Of a stretch of DNA of 64,000 nucleotides, positions 18,886 to 28,130 are shown piece by piece. The DNA is from Yoonia sp. (lineage in GTDB: Bacteria; Pseudomonadota; Alphaproteobacteria; Rhodobacterales; Rhodobacteraceae): positions 186,001-250,000 of the forward strand of contig JAQXEG010000009.1 of the NCBI GenBank assembly GCA_029250945.1, in the 5' to 3' direction. Numbering within the stretch: position 1 is the first letter of the stretch; each line of letters starts with the position of its first letter. Under the pieces are notes generated by a model. The model did not search any database. It was not told the DNA's origin and worked only from the letters and a program-made list of their open reading frames with translations. The position numbers were made by a program, and so were the translations under genes.

Positions 18886-20031
18886 TCAATCAGTTACATC
18901 GTGATCATAAAGCCAGCTAAGACGGCGTAAAAACGCATTCGGGGCCACGGCGCCCAGAGTCCTCAAACCGGCAAAAGCCACCCGTCGCTTTAACCCTGAC
19001 AAATGATAATTCTGCGCATTCGCATTTGCCGCGGCAATTGCACGCACAACGCGATCACGGCGCAATTGCTGATAACGGCGACAGGCTGATTGCACGGATT
19101 TATGTTCCGTCAAACAACGCGCAAGCACATAAGCATCCTCAATCGCCAAATTAGCACCCTGCGCCAGAAACGGCAGCGTCGGATGCGCCGCATCCCCCAG
19201 CAAAACTACCTTTCCACGGGACCAAACACTCGCCACGTCGTGACGGAACAGCCCCCAAAGGCGCGAGCTCTCCACATTCGCCAAAAGATGCTGCAGGTTC
19301 GGCGCACAATCGGCAAAAGCGGCCTGCAAGTTTGCCGGATCATCCGCGTGATCCCACCCCTCATCCGCCCAAGCATCCCGTTCCTGCACGGCCACAAGGT
19401 TCAGCATGTTGTCAGCCAAGGGATAAGTCACCAGGTGACGACCCGGTGCCATCCAGATCCGCGCCTCGGGCGGGACATTGCTGGCGGGGATGATACCACG
19501 CCACGCCACCTGCCCTGTGAATTGCGCGTCTTTGGCGGCAGGATTACAGAAAAACCGCATGGTTGAACGGATGCCATCCGCGCCGACGACCAGATCGGCC
19601 TCCATCGAACCGGACGTTGTTTGCAAAACCCCGTCCTGCGACACGCTAGTCACCGCGACGCCAAGGTGGATTTTCGCGCCCGCAGCGTGGGCAGCTGTCC
19701 CCAGTTCGCGTAGCAAATGAGCGCGATGACAGAACCTGAAACGCGGCGATTGCCCGCGCAGGTCAAACCGCGCGACCGTCCGCCCCGTGATTGCATCGGT
19801 CGGCACAACCGCATCTGCGGCAAAGCCAACCTCGGACAGTGCATCAGCCAAGCCAAGCGCATTCAGCGCACGGGCGGCATTGGGGGTGATCTGGATGCCC
19901 GCGCCCACCTCTTTCAACGCGGCGGCACGTTCCAAAACAAAAACCTCCGCCCCATTACGGGCGAAGGCCAGCGCAGCCGTGAGGCCGCCAATCCCCGCAC
20001 CAACAATCGCAACTGTTAGCCGGTCTGTCAT
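18886..20031 (-). CDS. FAD-dependent monooxygenase
   Basis: A 381-aa flavoprotein of the salicylate/3-hydroxybenzoate hydroxylase group. The Rossmann motif is VAIVGAGIGGLTAALAFARN near the N-terminus, the DG motif is VVGADGIRST, and GDAAHPTLPFLAQGANLAIED binds the flavin ribityl. The aromatic substrate is not evident and no ring-cleavage genes are nearby. MTDRLTVAIVG was chosen as the start; it lies just beyond the dksA stop, suggesting co-transcription. Confidence 0.88.
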   Translation of the reverse strand: MTDRLTVAIVGAGIGGLTAALAFARNGAEVFVLERAAALKEVGAGIQITPNAARALNALGLADALSEVGFAADAVVPTDAITGRTVARFDLRGQSPRFRFCHRAHLLRELGTAAHAAGAKIHLGVAVTSVSQDGVLQTTSGSMEADLVVGADGIRSTMRFFCNPAAKDAQFTGQVAWRGIIPASNVPPEARIWMAPGRHLVTYPLADNMLNLVAVQERDAWADEGWDHADDPANLQAAFADCAPNLQHLLANVESSRLWGLFRHDVASVWSRGKVVLLGDAAHPTLPFLAQGANLAIEDAYVLARCLTEHKSVQSACRRYQQLRRDRVVRAIAAANANAQNYHLSGLKRRVAFAGLRTLGAVAPNAFLRRLSWLYDHDVTD

Positions 20032-20032
20032 C

Positions 20033-20455
20033 TTAGTCCTTGCGGTGCACCTTTTCACCACGCTCGTGACGCTCTTGCGCCTCAAGGCTCATGGTGGCGA
20101 TGGGACGTGCATCCAGACGCTTGAGCGAGATCGGCTCACCCGTGATCGAACAGTAGCCATATTCACCCTCATCAATGCGGCGCAGGGCACCGTCGATCTT
20201 GCTGACCAGCTTGCGCTGACGGTCGCGGGTGCGCAGCTCGATCGAGCGATCTGTTTCCTCGGATGCGCGGTCAGCGACATCGGGGATATTGCGGGTCTGA
20301 TCCTTCATGCTGGCGACGGTATCACGACTGTCGTCCAACAGTTCGGCCTTCCAGTTCAACAACTTACGGCGGAAATATTCTTCCTGACGTTCGTTCATGA
20401 ACAGTTCATCCTCGGCGGGACGGTAATCTTCTGGCAGGAAATTCTCGGCTTTCAT
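20033..20455 (-). CDS. dksA: RNA polymerase-binding protein DksA (cysteine-poor form)
   Basis: DksA works with ppGpp at RNA polymerase during the stringent response. The 140-aa protein has the long coiled coil and the C-terminal globular part GEYGYCSITGEPISLKRL followed by DARPIATMSL. Of the four zinc cysteines of the E. coli protein only the first remains; the others are Thr, Ser and Ala. This single-Cys form is known from Rhodobacter sphaeroides, where it is functional. It is divergent from the MoxR gene. Confidence 0.92.
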   Translation of the reverse strand: MKAENFLPEDYRPAEDELFMNERQEEYFRRKLLNWKAELLDDSRDTVASMKDQTRNIPDVADRASEETDRSIELRTRDRQRKLVSKIDGALRRIDEGEYGYCSITGEPISLKRLDARPIATMSLEAQERHERGEKVHRKD

Positions 20456-20645
20456 CGGTGATCCCTTGATGCTGGCGACATCTGACTGGCTTTGACCCGA
20501 CGTCGCGTTACCCCTTATTTCGTGATCGTTTACCGCCGAACTGCCCCAATGTCACCCCCCGATTTACGTAGCTTACGGCCTGTTGATGACGCGCGATTTC
20601 CCCATTAGGCTACCGCCAAATGCACCCCAAGCGAAAGACAGGCCC

Positions 20646-21485
20646 ATGCAGTTCAAAGGCACCGACAGCTATATTGCCCCCGATGATTTGACCATGGCCG
20701 TGAACGCCGCCGTCACACTGGAACGCCCGCTGCTGGTCAAGGGCGAGCCCGGCACAGGCAAAACCGAGCTTGCGCGCCAAGTCAGCGCCGCATTGGGCCT
20801 GCCGATGATTGAATGGCACATAAAATCGACGACTAAGGCGCAACAGGGCCTCTATGAATATGACGCAGTAAGCCGTTTGCGCGACAGCCAGCTGGGCGAC
20901 GAAAAGGTGCACGACGTCGCCAACTACATCCGCAAGGGCAAGCTATGGCAGGCATTTGGCGCCGAGGGGCGCGTGGTTCTGCTGATTGACGAAATCGACA
21001 AGGCCGACATCGAATTCCCCAACGATCTGCTGCAAGAGCTCGACCGGATGGAATTCCACGTCTATGAGACCGGTGAAACCGTGCGTGCCGTGCATCGCCC
21101 CGTCGTGATCATCACGTCCAACAATGAAAAAGAGCTACCCGATGCGTTCCTGCGCCGCTGCTTTTTCCATTATATCAACTTTCCCGACGCCGACACGATG
21201 CGCAAAATTGTGGCCGTGCATCACCCCGATATCAAGGATCAGTTGCTGACCACCGCGCTGACCCAGTTCTATGAAATCCGCGACACCGCCGGTTTGAAGA
21301 AAAAGCCATCGACGTCCGAGGTGCTCGATTGGATGAAGCTGCTGCTGGCCGAGGATCTGACCGCCGAGGACCTGAAACGCGACGGGGCCAATGCTCTGCC
21401 TAAGCTGCACGGGGCGTTGTTGAAAAACGAACAAGATGTGCATCTGTTTGAACGGCTTGCCTTCATGGCGCGGTCCGGCCGCTAG
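20646..21485 (+). CDS. MoxR-family AAA+ ATPase
   Basis: A 279-aa AAA+ protein with Walker A GEPGTGKTEL (after LLVKG), Walker B VVLLIDEIDKAD, and the arginine-finger region DAFLRRCFFHY. MoxR ATPases usually act as chaperones together with a VWA-domain partner, and a CoxE-like VWA gene stands 2.9 kb downstream on the same strand. MQFKGTDSYIAPDDL is taken as the start. The client of the pair is unknown. Confidence 0.92.
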   Translation: MQFKGTDSYIAPDDLTMAVNAAVTLERPLLVKGEPGTGKTELARQVSAALGLPMIEWHIKSTTKAQQGLYEYDAVSRLRDSQLGDEKVHDVANYIRKGKLWQAFGAEGRVVLLIDEIDKADIEFPNDLLQELDRMEFHVYETGETVRAVHRPVVIITSNNEKELPDAFLRRCFFHYINFPDADTMRKIVAVHHPDIKDQLLTTALTQFYEIRDTAGLKKKPSTSEVLDWMKLLLAEDLTAEDLKRDGANALPKLHGALLKNEQDVHLFERLAFMARSGR

Positions 21486-21654
21486 ACAAACGGTGCGGGC
21501 GTCCCTATCTAGCGATCACGTTTCAAAGCACCCACCGCTTGCTGGGATATCCCATGGTGAAGCTTTGATATCATTCACAACCGACCTTTCTTTTGCGGTC
21601 TGTTGGCAACGCAAGCTCCGACTTCACACACCGCTTCGCTAGAAAGATGTGAAA

Positions 21655-22071
21655 ATGACAAATATCCCGACACTTGCCGCGCTGAAATCGCAGGCCAAAT
21701 CGCTGCGCGCATCGCTTGGCGCAACAGGCCATGTCATCAGCCATGCCCAATCGCTTGAACTGATCGCCAAACAACATGGTGCGCGTGATTGGAACACGCT
21801 GCATGCGGCGGCGGGCACTGCACCACTCATCCAGCTGGGCCACCAAATCAGCGGGCGCTACCTTGGGCAGGCCTTCAGCGGCGAGGTGATCCGCGCCAGC
21901 GACATCGGCCACGGTCTGCGCAGCCAGATCACCGTGCGCTTTGACACCCCCGTCAACGTCAGCAAATTCGACAGTATGGTTGTTGAACGCCGCCAAGTTA
22001 CCGCGACCATCGACCAATCCGGTGTCACGGTTGAAAAGACGTCAGACGGCACGCGGCATATGGCCGTGTAG
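21655..22071 (+). CDS. Glyoxalase-superfamily-related protein
   Basis: The 138-aa protein begins MTNIPTLAALKSQAKSLRASL and has LIAKQHGARDWNTLHAA, the N-terminal signature of small proteins annotated as glyoxalase-related. No catalytic site is visible. The ATG at 21655 follows AGAAAG; two codons earlier there is a GTG. It is followed by a hairpin and seems to be its own unit. Confidence 0.7.
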   Translation: MTNIPTLAALKSQAKSLRASLGATGHVISHAQSLELIAKQHGARDWNTLHAAAGTAPLIQLGHQISGRYLGQAFSGEVIRASDIGHGLRSQITVRFDTPVNVSKFDSMVVERRQVTATIDQSGVTVEKTSDGTRHMAV

Positions 22072-22086
22072 CTGTAAGCCGATCAA

Positions 22087-22122
22087 TTGGTGGCGGGATT
22101 TCGCCCAACGCTCCGCCACCAA
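22087..22122 (+). terminator. Inverted repeat in the gap after the glyoxalase-related gene
   Basis: A perfect 10-bp repeat, TTGGTGGCGG and CCGCCACCAA, with a 16-base spacer, starts 16 bases after the stop codon. No T-tract follows, so termination is only suggested. The rest of the gap to 22364 holds nothing I can name. Confidence 0.4.
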
Positions 22123-22364
22123 ACTACATCTTCTAGGTCCCAGCATCCGGCCCACGACGCGGCTGAGTCGTTCGTGCAACGCCGGGTGGTTTTGGCACCA
22201 ATTGCCCCAGTTTCCCCGTGATTAAAGACACCTTTCCTTGGTCTAACTGACCTGTCCCCGTCCGTTTGCACGTAAATCGTCACATTCGGGTCAAAGAGGG
22301 GCCGCAGTTCAATGGCAGGTTGAACTGACGATCTTGAGGAGACGCAGGTTTACCCAAGGCAAAA

Positions 22365-22796
22365 ATGCCGGTCAAAATCCAGCCCATTCGCCCCGCAGAT
22401 CATGCGGCGTGGCGTGGGCTGTGGGCCGACTATTTAGAATTCTATGGCACCACCGTGCCTGACGCAGTTTATGCGACCACCTTCGCACAGCTGACGGGCA
22501 ATGACGCGCAAGACTTTCACGGGCTTGTGGCCGTGCAGGACGAAGTGCCTGTCGGATTGGTGCATTTACTGTACCACTGGCATTGCTTGAAGATCGAAAA
22601 CGTCTGCTATCTGCAAGACTTGTTTGTCAGCCCCGCCCTGCGCGGCACCGGTGCTGGCCGCAAGCTGATCGAAGCGGTCTATGCCGCAGCGAATGCCGCT
22701 GGTGCGCCGACGGTCTATTGGATGACCCAAGACGACACCACCATCGGTCGCCAGCTATATGACCGCGTGGCGCGTGTGACCAATTTCATCAAATAA
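22365..22796 (+). CDS. GNAT family N-acetyltransferase
   Basis: The 143-aa protein has the acetyl-CoA loop LRGTGAGRKLIEAVYAAA and the preceding LQDLFVSPA strand of the GNAT fold. Its best visible relatives are small stand-alone acetyltransferases; the substrate is unknown. AAGGC precedes the start. It is followed by the DUF2927 gene after 14 bp. Confidence 0.85.
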   Translation: MPVKIQPIRPADHAAWRGLWADYLEFYGTTVPDAVYATTFAQLTGNDAQDFHGLVAVQDEVPVGLVHLLYHWHCLKIENVCYLQDLFVSPALRGTGAGRKLIEAVYAAANAAGAPTVYWMTQDDTTIGRQLYDRVARVTNFIK

Positions 22797-22810
22797 CAAC
22801 GGGTGACGTC

Positions 22811-24163
22811 ATGAACCAGATCGTCGCCTGTGCCCTTGGATTTACGGTGTCTTGCGCCCCTGTGCCCCAAGACGCCCCGCCAAGCCACGCTGTCGCACTG
22901 ACCAGCGTTCTGCCCCCCATGCGCGTGTTCGAAAAACCGGTTGTGACCCCTGCCCGCAGGTCCAACACCGAAATCGCGCAGGATTTCCTTAATCTGTTAT
23001 TCCGTATGGAAAGCGGCCGCGCTGTGCCACAGCTGACGCGGTTTGAAGGCCCAATCACCGTCCGCGCCACGGGCCAGACCAATCTGACAATGATGCGCGA
23101 TCTGGATGCGCTGATCGGGCGGCTGCGGTCAGAGGCGAACCTGAACATCATGCGCGTCGCCGCCGATGAACCCACCGCGATCACGGTCCAAGCCGTGCCG
23201 CGTGCCACAATGCAATCCGCCGTGCCGCGCGCCGCATGTTTCGTTGTACCGCGCCTGACGTCGTGGGACGAATTCAAAATCGCCCGTCGCACCCCGCAGG
23301 TTGACTGGACCACACTAACCCGCTGTGACCGCGCCGCGATTTCCGTGCCATCCGACGTGGGCCCCCAAGAAAACCGCGATTGCCTGCACGAGGAATTGGC
23401 CCAAGCGCTTGGGCCGCTCAACGATCTATATCGTCTGCCCAACAGCGTGTTCAACGACGACAATATCCATACCGTCCTGACCGGCTTTGATATGCTGGTG
23501 CTGGGCACATTCTACGCGCCCGAAATCCAAAACAGCATGACCCGTGGCGAGGTGGCGATCCGCCTGTCGCAAATTCTGGCGCGCTTGAACCCTGTGGGGC
23601 AGCAAACCTATGGACGGCCGCAAAACGACACATCCCGCGACTGGATCGAGGCGATGGAAACGGCGCTTGCCAATGGGGCGTCCCCCTTGCGGCGCAGACA
23701 GGCCGCATTGCGCGCGATTTCACTGGGCCAAGCCTTTGGCTGGACGGGTCCGCGTGCTGGGTTTGCCCAATATGCCTATGGACGTTTGCAGATGGGCAAT
23801 GATGCCAGCACCGCATTGACCGCCTTTAACACCGCCCGCAAGGCTTATGGGCAAGACAGCTCTATGCGGATCCACGCCGCACATATCGCCGTGCAACAGG
23901 CCGCTTTCTCGCTCGCCTCTGGTGACGCGGAAACAACGATCAAGCTGGTGGATGCTGGCATGGACGTGGCCGAGCGGCATCAAAACGCCGCCCTGCTGGC
24001 GACCTTGATGATGTTCAAAGCCACAGCCCTTGATATGCGCGGCGATACCGCACAGGCCGAAAGCCTGCGTCTGGACAGTCTGGGTTGGGCGCGTTACGGG
24101 TTCGGCTATGACCAAAATGTGCAGGCCCGACTGGATGAGATCGCGGCGCTGCGCCCGTTCTAA
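22811..24163 (+). CDS. DUF2927 domain protein, probably exported
   Basis: The 450-aa protein has a short hydrophobic N-terminus ending in FTVSCAPVPQ, which could be a signal peptide or an atypical lipobox, so it is probably outside the cytoplasm. The middle (CLHEELAQALGPLNDLYRLP, then SVFNDDNIHTVLTGFDMLVL) is the DUF2927 core with a HEE motif seen across Rhodobacterales and might bind a metal. The C-terminal third is helical, rich in Ala, and looks like tetratricopeptide-style repeats. Function is not known; it lies between MoxR and VWA genes. Confidence 0.8.
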   Translation: MNQIVACALGFTVSCAPVPQDAPPSHAVALTSVLPPMRVFEKPVVTPARRSNTEIAQDFLNLLFRMESGRAVPQLTRFEGPITVRATGQTNLTMMRDLDALIGRLRSEANLNIMRVAADEPTAITVQAVPRATMQSAVPRAACFVVPRLTSWDEFKIARRTPQVDWTTLTRCDRAAISVPSDVGPQENRDCLHEELAQALGPLNDLYRLPNSVFNDDNIHTVLTGFDMLVLGTFYAPEIQNSMTRGEVAIRLSQILARLNPVGQQTYGRPQNDTSRDWIEAMETALANGASPLRRRQAALRAISLGQAFGWTGPRAGFAQYAYGRLQMGNDASTALTAFNTARKAYGQDSSMRIHAAHIAVQQAAFSLASGDAETTIKLVDAGMDVAERHQNAALLATLMMFKATALDMRGDTAQAESLRLDSLGWARYGFGYDQNVQARLDEIAALRPF

Positions 24164-24175
24164 GGGATCGCCACA

Positions 24176-24346
24176 ATGATTTTTCCGCTGATTGGTATGC
24201 TGCTGGGCGCCTGGTTTGGGCTGTTTCGGGCCAAACGCAAGGGCGGCAAACCGTTTGATCTGATCCAATGGGCCGCTGTGAATGCTATCATCTTTGGCCT
24301 GATCGGCATGTTCATCCTTGTGATCATCGAACGCATGGCGATGTAA
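24176..24346 (+). CDS. Small membrane protein, 56 aa
   Basis: This short gene starts MIFPLIGMLLGAWFGLFRA, continues with a basic turn KRKGGKP, and has a second hydrophobic helix (AIIFGLIGMFILVIIE), so two membrane spans with a positive loop. It lies 12 bp after the DUF2927 gene, and its stop TAA touches the ATG of the VWA gene (TAAATG), which argues for real translation. No known family was recognised. Confidence 0.75.
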   Translation: MIFPLIGMLLGAWFGLFRAKRKGGKPFDLIQWAAVNAIIFGLIGMFILVIIERMAM

Positions 24347-25531
24347 ATGTTTCTGCCGTTTTTCGACAATTTGCGCAACGCGGGTATTCCGGTGTCGCTG
24401 CGCGAATTTCTGGCCTTTCTTGAAGGCATGAAAAAGGGGCTGGCAACCTACGATATCGAAGCGTTCTATTTTCTGGCCCGCACGATCATGGTCAAGGATG
24501 AACGCCATTTAGACAAATTCGACCGTGCATTTGCTGCGTCGTTTTCCGGCCTTGACGCGATCCCACCGCAGGCCGTGATGGACGCCGTAGACATCCCCGA
24601 AGATTGGCTGCGTAAACAGGCCGAAAAACACCTGACAGAGGCCGAAAAGGCCGAGATTGAGGCCATTGGCGGCTTTGACAAGCTCATGGAAACGCTGCGC
24701 AAACGCCTTGAGGGACAAAAGGGGCGCCATGAGGGCGGGTCAAAATGGATGGGCACGGCGGGCACCTCCCCCTTTGGGGCGTACGGCTATAACCCCGAAG
24801 GCGTGCGTGCAGGTCAATCCGAAAGCCGCCATCAACGCGCCGTGAAAGTTTGGGACAAACGCGAATTTCGTAATCTCGACGACACCGTTGAACTGGGCAC
24901 GCGCAACATCAAGGTTGCCCTGAAGCGTCTGCGCAAATGGGCCCGTGACGGCGCCGCAGAAGAGCTGGACCTAAACGAGACCATCCGCAAAACGGCGGAA
25001 AACGGATACTTGGACGTTAAAACAAGGCCAGAGCGGCGCAACGCCGTGAAAGTATTGTTATTCTTAGACGTCGGGGGATCAATGGATCCGCACATCAAAG
25101 TTGTGGAAGAGTTGTTCAGCGCAGCGAAATCCGAATTCAAACATATGGAACACTTTTATTTTCATAATTGCCTGTACGAAGGCGTCTGGCGCGACAACCG
25201 CCGCCGTCACAATGCGCAAATCTCTACGGCTGAAATCCTACGAACCTACGGGTCTGATTACAAATGTATTTTCGTGGGCGACGCATCAATGTCCCCCTAT
25301 GAAATCGCCTTTGCCGGTGGGGCCAATGAACATTGGAACGCCGAAAGCGGCGAGACATGGCTAATCCGCGCACGCGAACAATGGCCCAACCATGTGTGGA
25401 TCAACCCGCTGGCCGAACGATATTGGCCCTACACCCAGTCGATCCAGATGATCCAAGGCATTTTTGGCGCCGACCGCATGGTGCCGATGACCCTGTCGGG
25501 GATTGAGCGTGGCATGAAAGAGCTGACATGA
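24347..25531 (+). CDS. VWA domain-containing protein (CoxE-like)
   Basis: The 394-aa protein has an N-terminal helical part ([20 protein letters not shown]) and a C-terminal von Willebrand A domain with a modified [17 protein letters not shown], where DxSxS is DVGGS. The family usually pairs with a MoxR ATPase such as the one at 20646. The upstream TAAATG and downstream ATGA overlaps join it to both neighbours as an operon. Confidence 0.88.
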   Translation: MFLPFFDNLRNAGIPVSLREFLAFLEGMKKGLATYDIEAFYFLARTIMVKDERHLDKFDRAFAASFSGLDAIPPQAVMDAVDIPEDWLRKQAEKHLTEAEKAEIEAIGGFDKLMETLRKRLEGQKGRHEGGSKWMGTAGTSPFGAYGYNPEGVRAGQSESRHQRAVKVWDKREFRNLDDTVELGTRNIKVALKRLRKWARDGAAEELDLNETIRKTAENGYLDVKTRPERRNAVKVLLFLDVGGSMDPHIKVVEELFSAAKSEFKHMEHFYFHNCLYEGVWRDNRRRHNAQISTAEILRTYGSDYKCIFVGDASMSPYEIAFAGGANEHWNAESGETWLIRAREQWPNHVWINPLAERYWPYTQSIQMIQGIFGADRMVPMTLSGIERGMKELT

Positions 25532-25909
25532 AACATCTGTGGGACCAGCATCGGTTTGCCGTGTCCGCCTTTGTAATTGCGATCGTATGTCTGGGGTATT
25601 TCGCGTTTCAAACCGTTTCATCCGCGATTTATTGGATGGACCCTGCCCATCAGGATCAGGATTTGGCCGCGTGGATGACCCCGCGCTATGTCGCGCAATC
25701 CTACAAGCTGCCGCCAAATGTGCTTGGCCCTGCGTTGTTTCTGGTCAAAGGCAAAAACCCCGCGTCGGGTGTCGCTTGGAACAATCGCTGAGGAAAACGG
25801 GCTGACACTGGATGATTTGCAGCGTCGCATTGATGCCGCAGCAATCCAGTGGCGTGAGGTGCAAAAATGCCCGAAACCGCGCTTGCCTTGGTTGCAGATT
25901 ACGGTGTGA
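25528..25909 (+). pseudogene. Small membrane protein gene with a frameshift
   Basis: The frame from ATG 25528 gives an N-terminal membrane helix ([18 protein letters not shown]), then [18 protein letters not shown] and [16 protein letters not shown], and ends at 25791. The +1 frame continues with [20 protein letters not shown] and LQRRIDAAAIQWREVQK. Removing one base from the AAAAACCCC run near 25753 would join the two parts, which look like one ~110-aa roseobacter protein whose C-terminus is a helix-turn-helix-like repeat. It may be a real lesion or a sequencing slip. Confidence 0.65.
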
Positions 25910-26477
25910 TCATCCTGTTTTGCGTCACATTCCTAAGCTGCTTGGCCCTTCCCGTGCCGTCGTCGATCTTGATGCTGGCCTCGGGCAGTTTCGCGGCCAC
26001 GGGCGATCTGGACATCGTGCATGTCGCTGTCGCGGCTTTTGCAGGTGCGGTGTTGGGCGACAACACCGGCTATGTCATTGCACGGCTGTCGGGCGACCAC
26101 ATGCGTGGCTGGCTGGACCGCGACCCCAAACGGGCCGCTTTGCACAACAAGGGCGCCGCATTCATGACCAAATGGGGCGGATCATCAGTTTTCTTTTCAT
26201 GCTGGCTCGTCGCGCCGCCTGGCCCCTATATCAACTACATCAGTGGGCTAACCAAGTTTACTTGGGCGCGGTTCGCCTTATGGGGCATCGCGGTCGAGGT
26301 TGTTTGGGTCGGCTCTATGTAGGGCTCGGCTTCACCTTCGGCGAAAATTTTGCCGCCATTGCAAGCTTGCTGGGCAACGCGAGCGGGCTGATCACAGCGT
26401 TGGTGATGACAATCGGTCTGGGTTTTTGGCTGATACACCCAGCCCGCGCCAAAAACGACAAGGCGGCGTCGGCCTAG
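25867..26477 (+). pseudogene. DedA-family membrane protein gene with a frameshift
   Basis: The N-terminal 151 codons are DedA-like (VTFLSCLALPVPSSILMLAS, GAVLGDNTGYVIARLSG, GPYINYISGLTKFTWARF) and stop at TAG 26322 after EVVWVGSM. In another frame the expected sequel continues: LYVGLGFTFGENFAAIASLL, a last hydrophobic helix, and RAKNDKAASA. One missing base at about 26315 (GGCTCTAT) explains this. DedA proteins are polytopic inner-membrane proteins linked to lipid-carrier flipping and envelope homeostasis. The remainder would lack only the last one or two helices. Confidence 0.8.
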
Positions 26478-26516
26478 CCGCTTGACCCGCCCCCACGCTG
26501 CAGCCACCGTGCCCGT

Positions 26517-27662
26517 ATGACAATGCATTTTGACACCCCCGAATACGCCGCCCGCAAGGCCCGCGCGATTGACGCCATCAAGGCCGAGAACCTTGACGCC
26601 CTGCTGATGTTTGCCCCCGAAAGCCAATATTGGATCTGCGGCTATGACACGTTCGGCTTTGCATTGTTCCAATGCCTTGTGCTGACCGCATCGGGTGAAT
26701 TGCACCTGCTCACCCGCAACCCCGACCTACGCCAAGCCCGCCTGACATCGACCCTGACCGAAGCGCAAATCCACATTTGGGATGATGTCGAGGGGATGAA
26801 CCCCGCCCGTGATCTTGCGGACCTATTGTCCGACATGGGCGTGTCAGGGCGGATCGGATACGAAGGGCAAACTGCGGGGCTGACCGACTACAACGGCCAA
26901 CAGCTACGCGCCCTGATCCCCGATCTGATTGAGGCGACAGAAGTGATACGCGACCAGCGCCGCATCAAGTCAGATGCAGAGGTCGCGATGCACCGCCGTG
27001 CCGCTACCCTATCCGACGACGCGCTAGATGCAGGGATTACCGCCACGCACGCCGGTGCGTTTGAAGGCGATGTTTTGGCCGCTATGCAAGGTGCGGTGTT
27101 CAAAGGTGGCGGCGACTATGCGGGCAATGAATTTATCATCGGCTCTGGTGAAGGCGCGTTGCTGTGCCGCTATTTCTCGGGTCGGCGGCACCTTGATCCG
27201 TCCGACCAACTGACGCTTGAATGGTCTGGCGCCTACGCTCGATATCATGCGGCAATGATGCGCACGATCGTCGTTGGCACACCGTCAGACAGCCACAAAC
27301 GGATGCATGACGCCTGCACCGAAGCGTTAGATGCATGTGAAACCGCGATCCGCCCTGGCAACCCGATGGGTGATGTGTTCGACGCCCATGCGCGCGTGTT
27401 TGACAAACACGGGTACGGCCATGCCCGGCTTAAGGCGTGCGGCTATGGCATGGGCGCGATTTACAACCCTATCTGGGTCGACTTCCCGATGTTTCACGAA
27501 GGTAACCCATTGTTAATGCGCGAAAACCAAGTGTTCTTTTTGCACATGATCCTGATGGATAGCGACAGCGGAGACGCGATGACATTGGGCCATTCGGTAT
27601 TGGTGAAACCTGACGGGGTTGAACGGCTTTCGCGCCATGATACGGGGCTCATTACGCGCTAG
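26517..27662 (+). CDS. M24 family aminopeptidase (Xaa-Pro type)
   Basis: The 381-aa protein has the creatinase-like N-terminal domain (ARKARAIDAIKAENLDALL) and a C-terminal pita-bread domain with GAYARYHAAMMRTIVVG, KHGYGHARLKACGYGMG and PLLMRENQVFFLHMIL. The usual metal ligands are only partly recognisable, since the first Asp pair is replaced in LEWSGAYARY, so it may be a non-peptidase relative acting on another substrate such as an ectoine or creatine-like compound. It overlaps the convergent SpoIIAA-like gene by 11 bp. Confidence 0.8.
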   Translation: MTMHFDTPEYAARKARAIDAIKAENLDALLMFAPESQYWICGYDTFGFALFQCLVLTASGELHLLTRNPDLRQARLTSTLTEAQIHIWDDVEGMNPARDLADLLSDMGVSGRIGYEGQTAGLTDYNGQQLRALIPDLIEATEVIRDQRRIKSDAEVAMHRRAATLSDDALDAGITATHAGAFEGDVLAAMQGAVFKGGGDYAGNEFIIGSGEGALLCRYFSGRRHLDPSDQLTLEWSGAYARYHAAMMRTIVVGTPSDSHKRMHDACTEALDACETAIRPGNPMGDVFDAHARVFDKHGYGHARLKACGYGMGAIYNPIWVDFPMFHEGNPLLMRENQVFFLHMILMDSDSGDAMTLGHSVLVKPDGVERLSRHDTGLITR

Positions 27663-28026
27663 CGGCCAGCCATGCCTCGGCGGCGTCAGCTTCGGTTGAC
27701 GCGAACCCCTTAATGGCCAAACCCGGGATTATTGCGCCCTCAATTTCGGCACCGGTTCGGACCCACGCCTGATCGCAGATGACCGCAATCTTGTCGAAAC
27801 GGGGCAGCAGCGCGAAAAGCTTGGGGATGCGGTAAAGTTCCGCACCAATCGCGGCCCAAGACGGCATGTGAAAATCATCAATCTTATACAACATATTCGC
27901 GCCGCGCATGCCTTCAGACGTGGCCAACAAGGCATCGACACCGCTGCTCATCTCGGGCGCGTCAATCTTGCCTGCAATCGTCAGTTCAACCCGATCAGCT
28001 GCGGTTTTCTTTACGTCAAACACCAT
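27652..28026 (-). CDS. SpoIIAA/STAS-like protein
   Basis: A 124-aa cytosolic protein of the SpoIIAA-like group found in proteobacteria. The stretches VELTIAGKIDAPEM, MLYKIDDFHMPSWAAIG and FDKIAVICDQAWVRTGAEIEG match the family, including the conserved WVRTG-like part. Related proteins show lipid-binding or stress-associated roles; no partner kinase or sigma factor is nearby. Confidence 0.8.
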   Translation of the reverse strand: MVFDVKKTAADRVELTIAGKIDAPEMSSGVDALLATSEGMRGANMLYKIDDFHMPSWAAIGAELYRIPKLFALLPRFDKIAVICDQAWVRTGAEIEGAIIPGLAIKGFASTEADAAEAWLAASA

Positions 28027-28130
28027 ATCCTCCTGTTTGCGATCCCGTTAGTATAGCAGAGCCGGACAAGTTTGCCTTGATCTGCGTCAATTGCCTTGTC
28101 AGGGGGCAATGACCACCCCATATCCAGCTT

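Noticed and set aside
25740..25770. Programmed ribosomal frameshift at AAAAACCCC
   Set aside because: The needed shift is +1 and no known slippery heptamer or stimulatory structure is evident; a base insertion is simpler.
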